A stretch of DNA of 6,157 bases. Origin: Candidatus Pacebacteria bacterium CG10_big_fil_rev_8_21_14_0_10_44_11 (GTDB lineage: Bacteria; Patescibacteriota; Microgenomatia; UBA1400; PJMF01). Every line of letters starts with the position of its first letter. Position 1 is the stretch's first letter. Below are positions 5,166-6,157 of the stretch, one piece after another. The notes below the pieces were generated by a model. It was not told the DNA's origin, made no database searches, and worked only from the letters and a program-made list of their open reading frames with translations. The position numbers and the translations under genes were made by a program. Location of the stretch: the NCBI GenBank assembly GCA_002772705.1, contig PFDH01000050.1, forward strand, positions 1 to 6,157, given 5' to 3'.

Positions 5166-6157
5166 ATGACAAAACCTATAATACAACTATTACTTCTCTG
5201 TCTGGCCTTTAGTGTCGTGGCAACCAAAGTTTCTGCCGTATCTGCACCATGGTGGCAGTTCCAAGCCGTTGATACCATGAAGTATTCACGGGATTTGAGT
5301 GGGCTATTTTTGGCCGATCGAGTCGCCCTCAAGGAAACCAGTGAAACTCAGGTAGCGGCAATTGCCGATCTGGGCGCAACTCACGTGGCGATTGCCACTC
5401 CCTACGACGAAGAGTTTTTGCCAGTGCTTAAAGAATGGGTAGCCGCCGCCCGGCGGCATGGTTTAAAAGTTTGGTTTAGGGGTAACTGGTCTGGCTGGGA
5501 AGAATGGTTTGATCACTCCCCCATTACCAGAGCAGAGCACCTAGCTAAAACAGTGGAGTTTATTCAAAAGAATCCTGATCTATTTGAAAATGGCGACTTT
5601 TTCTCGGCTTGTCCAGAGTGTGAAAATGGTGGTCCGGGCGATCCACGGCAAACGGGTGATATTGCTGGTCACAGAGAGTTCTTAATTGATGAGCATGATG
5701 CCATGCTAGTTGCCTTCCGCAGCATCAATAAAAATGTTCAAGTTAGCATGAACTCAATGAACGGCGATGTGGCGCGGGCAATCATGGACAAACAAACCAC
5801 TCAAGCCTTGGGTGGTGTGGTGGTGATTGACCATTATGTGCGGACGCCAGAGCAGCTGAATAAAGATGTGACTGATTTTGCTGAGCAGACTGGTGGGCGA
5901 GTAATCTTGGGTGAGTTTGGGGTGCCAATTCCAGATATTCATGGAGCGATGGATCAAGATCAACAAGCTGAGTGGCTGAGTCGAAGTCTGACACTAATTG
6001 CAGAAAATCCTAATTTAGATGGTCTGAGTTACTGGACTAATCAAGGTGGGTCAACAGCCCTCTGGACTGAGGGTGGTGAACCCAAAAAAGCGGTTGGGGT
6101 AGTGAAAAACTTCTTCAGTCCGCGAACGATTAATGGAATAGTGGTGACTGAAAGCGG
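5166..6157 (+). CDS. Secreted glycoside hydrolase-like (TIM-barrel) protein, 3' end outside window
   Basis: The frame is open from ATG 5166 to the right edge (330 codons, no stop). Residues 1-24 are a signal peptide: a lysine at 3, a hydrophobic core (IIQLLLLCLAFSVVA) and a KVSA cleavage site before VSAPWW. The next about 290 residues alternate strands and helices as in clan A glycoside hydrolases: THVAIATPY (72-80), GLKVWFRGNW (99-108), VQVSMNS (191-197), VVVIDHY (218-224), VILGEFGVP (246-254) and LSYWTNQGG (287-295). E250 in GEFG is a plausible nucleophile, and E151 or E153 in CPECENGG a plausible acid/base; both are inferences. PRTINGIVVTESG at the end looks like the start of a carboxypeptidase-regulatory-like beta-sandwich, so the full protein is longer. 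No Shine-Dalgarno is visible. The enzyme family and substrate are not identifiable here. It is transcribed divergently from a lipid-sugar synthase, fitting an envelope or glycan role. Confidence 0.85.
   Translation, partial: MTKPIIQLLLLCLAFSVVATKVSAVSAPWWQFQAVDTMKYSRDLSGLFLADRVALKETSETQVAAIADLGATHVAIATPYDEEFLPVLKEWVAAARRHGLKVWFRGNWSGWEEWFDHSPITRAEHLAKTVEFIQKNPDLFENGDFFSACPECENGGPGDPRQTGDIAGHREFLIDEHDAMLVAFRSINKNVQVSMNSMNGDVARAIMDKQTTQALGGVVVIDHYVRTPEQLNKDVTDFAEQTGGRVILGEFGVPIPDIHGAMDQDQQAEWLSRSLTLIAENPNLDGLSYWTNQGGSTALWTEGGEPKKAVGVVKNFFSPRTINGIVVTES

Noticed and set aside
5754..5994. Minus-strand open frames within the secreted protein gene
   Set aside because: Two overlapping antisense frames lie opposite a strong coding frame with a signal peptide and barrel motifs. 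Their His/Pro-rich translations are typical of antisense.

Overview
The window looks like part of a small-genome bacterial chromosome, most likely a Candidate Phyla Radiation (Patescibacteria) member, possibly Microgenomates-like. This placement is inferred from protein style only: a thioredoxin reductase with extra segments, short intergenic regions, weak ribosome binding sites and cell-surface glycan genes beside core genes. Genes use ordinary TAA/TAG stops, tryptophan is TGG, and no reading frame needs TGA recoding, so the standard bacterial code fits.

Positions 1-2563 are a plus-strand housekeeping block. It holds the C-terminal end of a thioredoxin, then thioredoxin reductase (trxB), a 188-base spacer with a tandem 13-base repeat and a clear -10 element, and the primary sigma factor (rpoD/sigA). 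Thioredoxin and its reductase form the NADPH-driven disulfide-reduction pair and are probably co-transcribed. A possible 49-codon plus-strand ORF (2592-2741) follows rpoD and meets the end of the next gene tail to tail.

Positions 2738-4294 look like an accessory, more AT-rich stretch on the minus strand. It contains a class II Fic-domain protein (probable AMP transferase) with its own N-terminal inhibitory motif and a C-terminal winged helix. A 10+10 base perfect inverted repeat straddles its likely promoter and leader, which suggests autoregulation. Upstream of fic, on the same strand, is a short fragment resembling the C-terminal end of a large membrane glycosyltransferase. An orphan GGAGG-plus-ATG start lies nearer the next gene. 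Together these suggest a membrane protein gene that has lost most of its body.

Positions 4295-6157 hold two divergent envelope or glycan genes: a minus-strand family 2 glycosyltransferase of the polyprenyl-phosphate mannose synthase type, and a plus-strand secreted protein with a TIM-barrel glycoside-hydrolase-like domain. The secreted protein is open to the right edge and is just entering what looks like a carboxypeptidase-regulatory-like beta-sandwich domain. The lipid-linked sugar donor made by the glycosyltransferase would normally feed a membrane transferase such as the one represented by the fragment.

I see no tRNA, rRNA, CRISPR array, insertion sequence or phage gene. The most interesting points are the Fic gene with its palindrome, the eroded membrane glycosyltransferase locus, and the insertions in TrxB.
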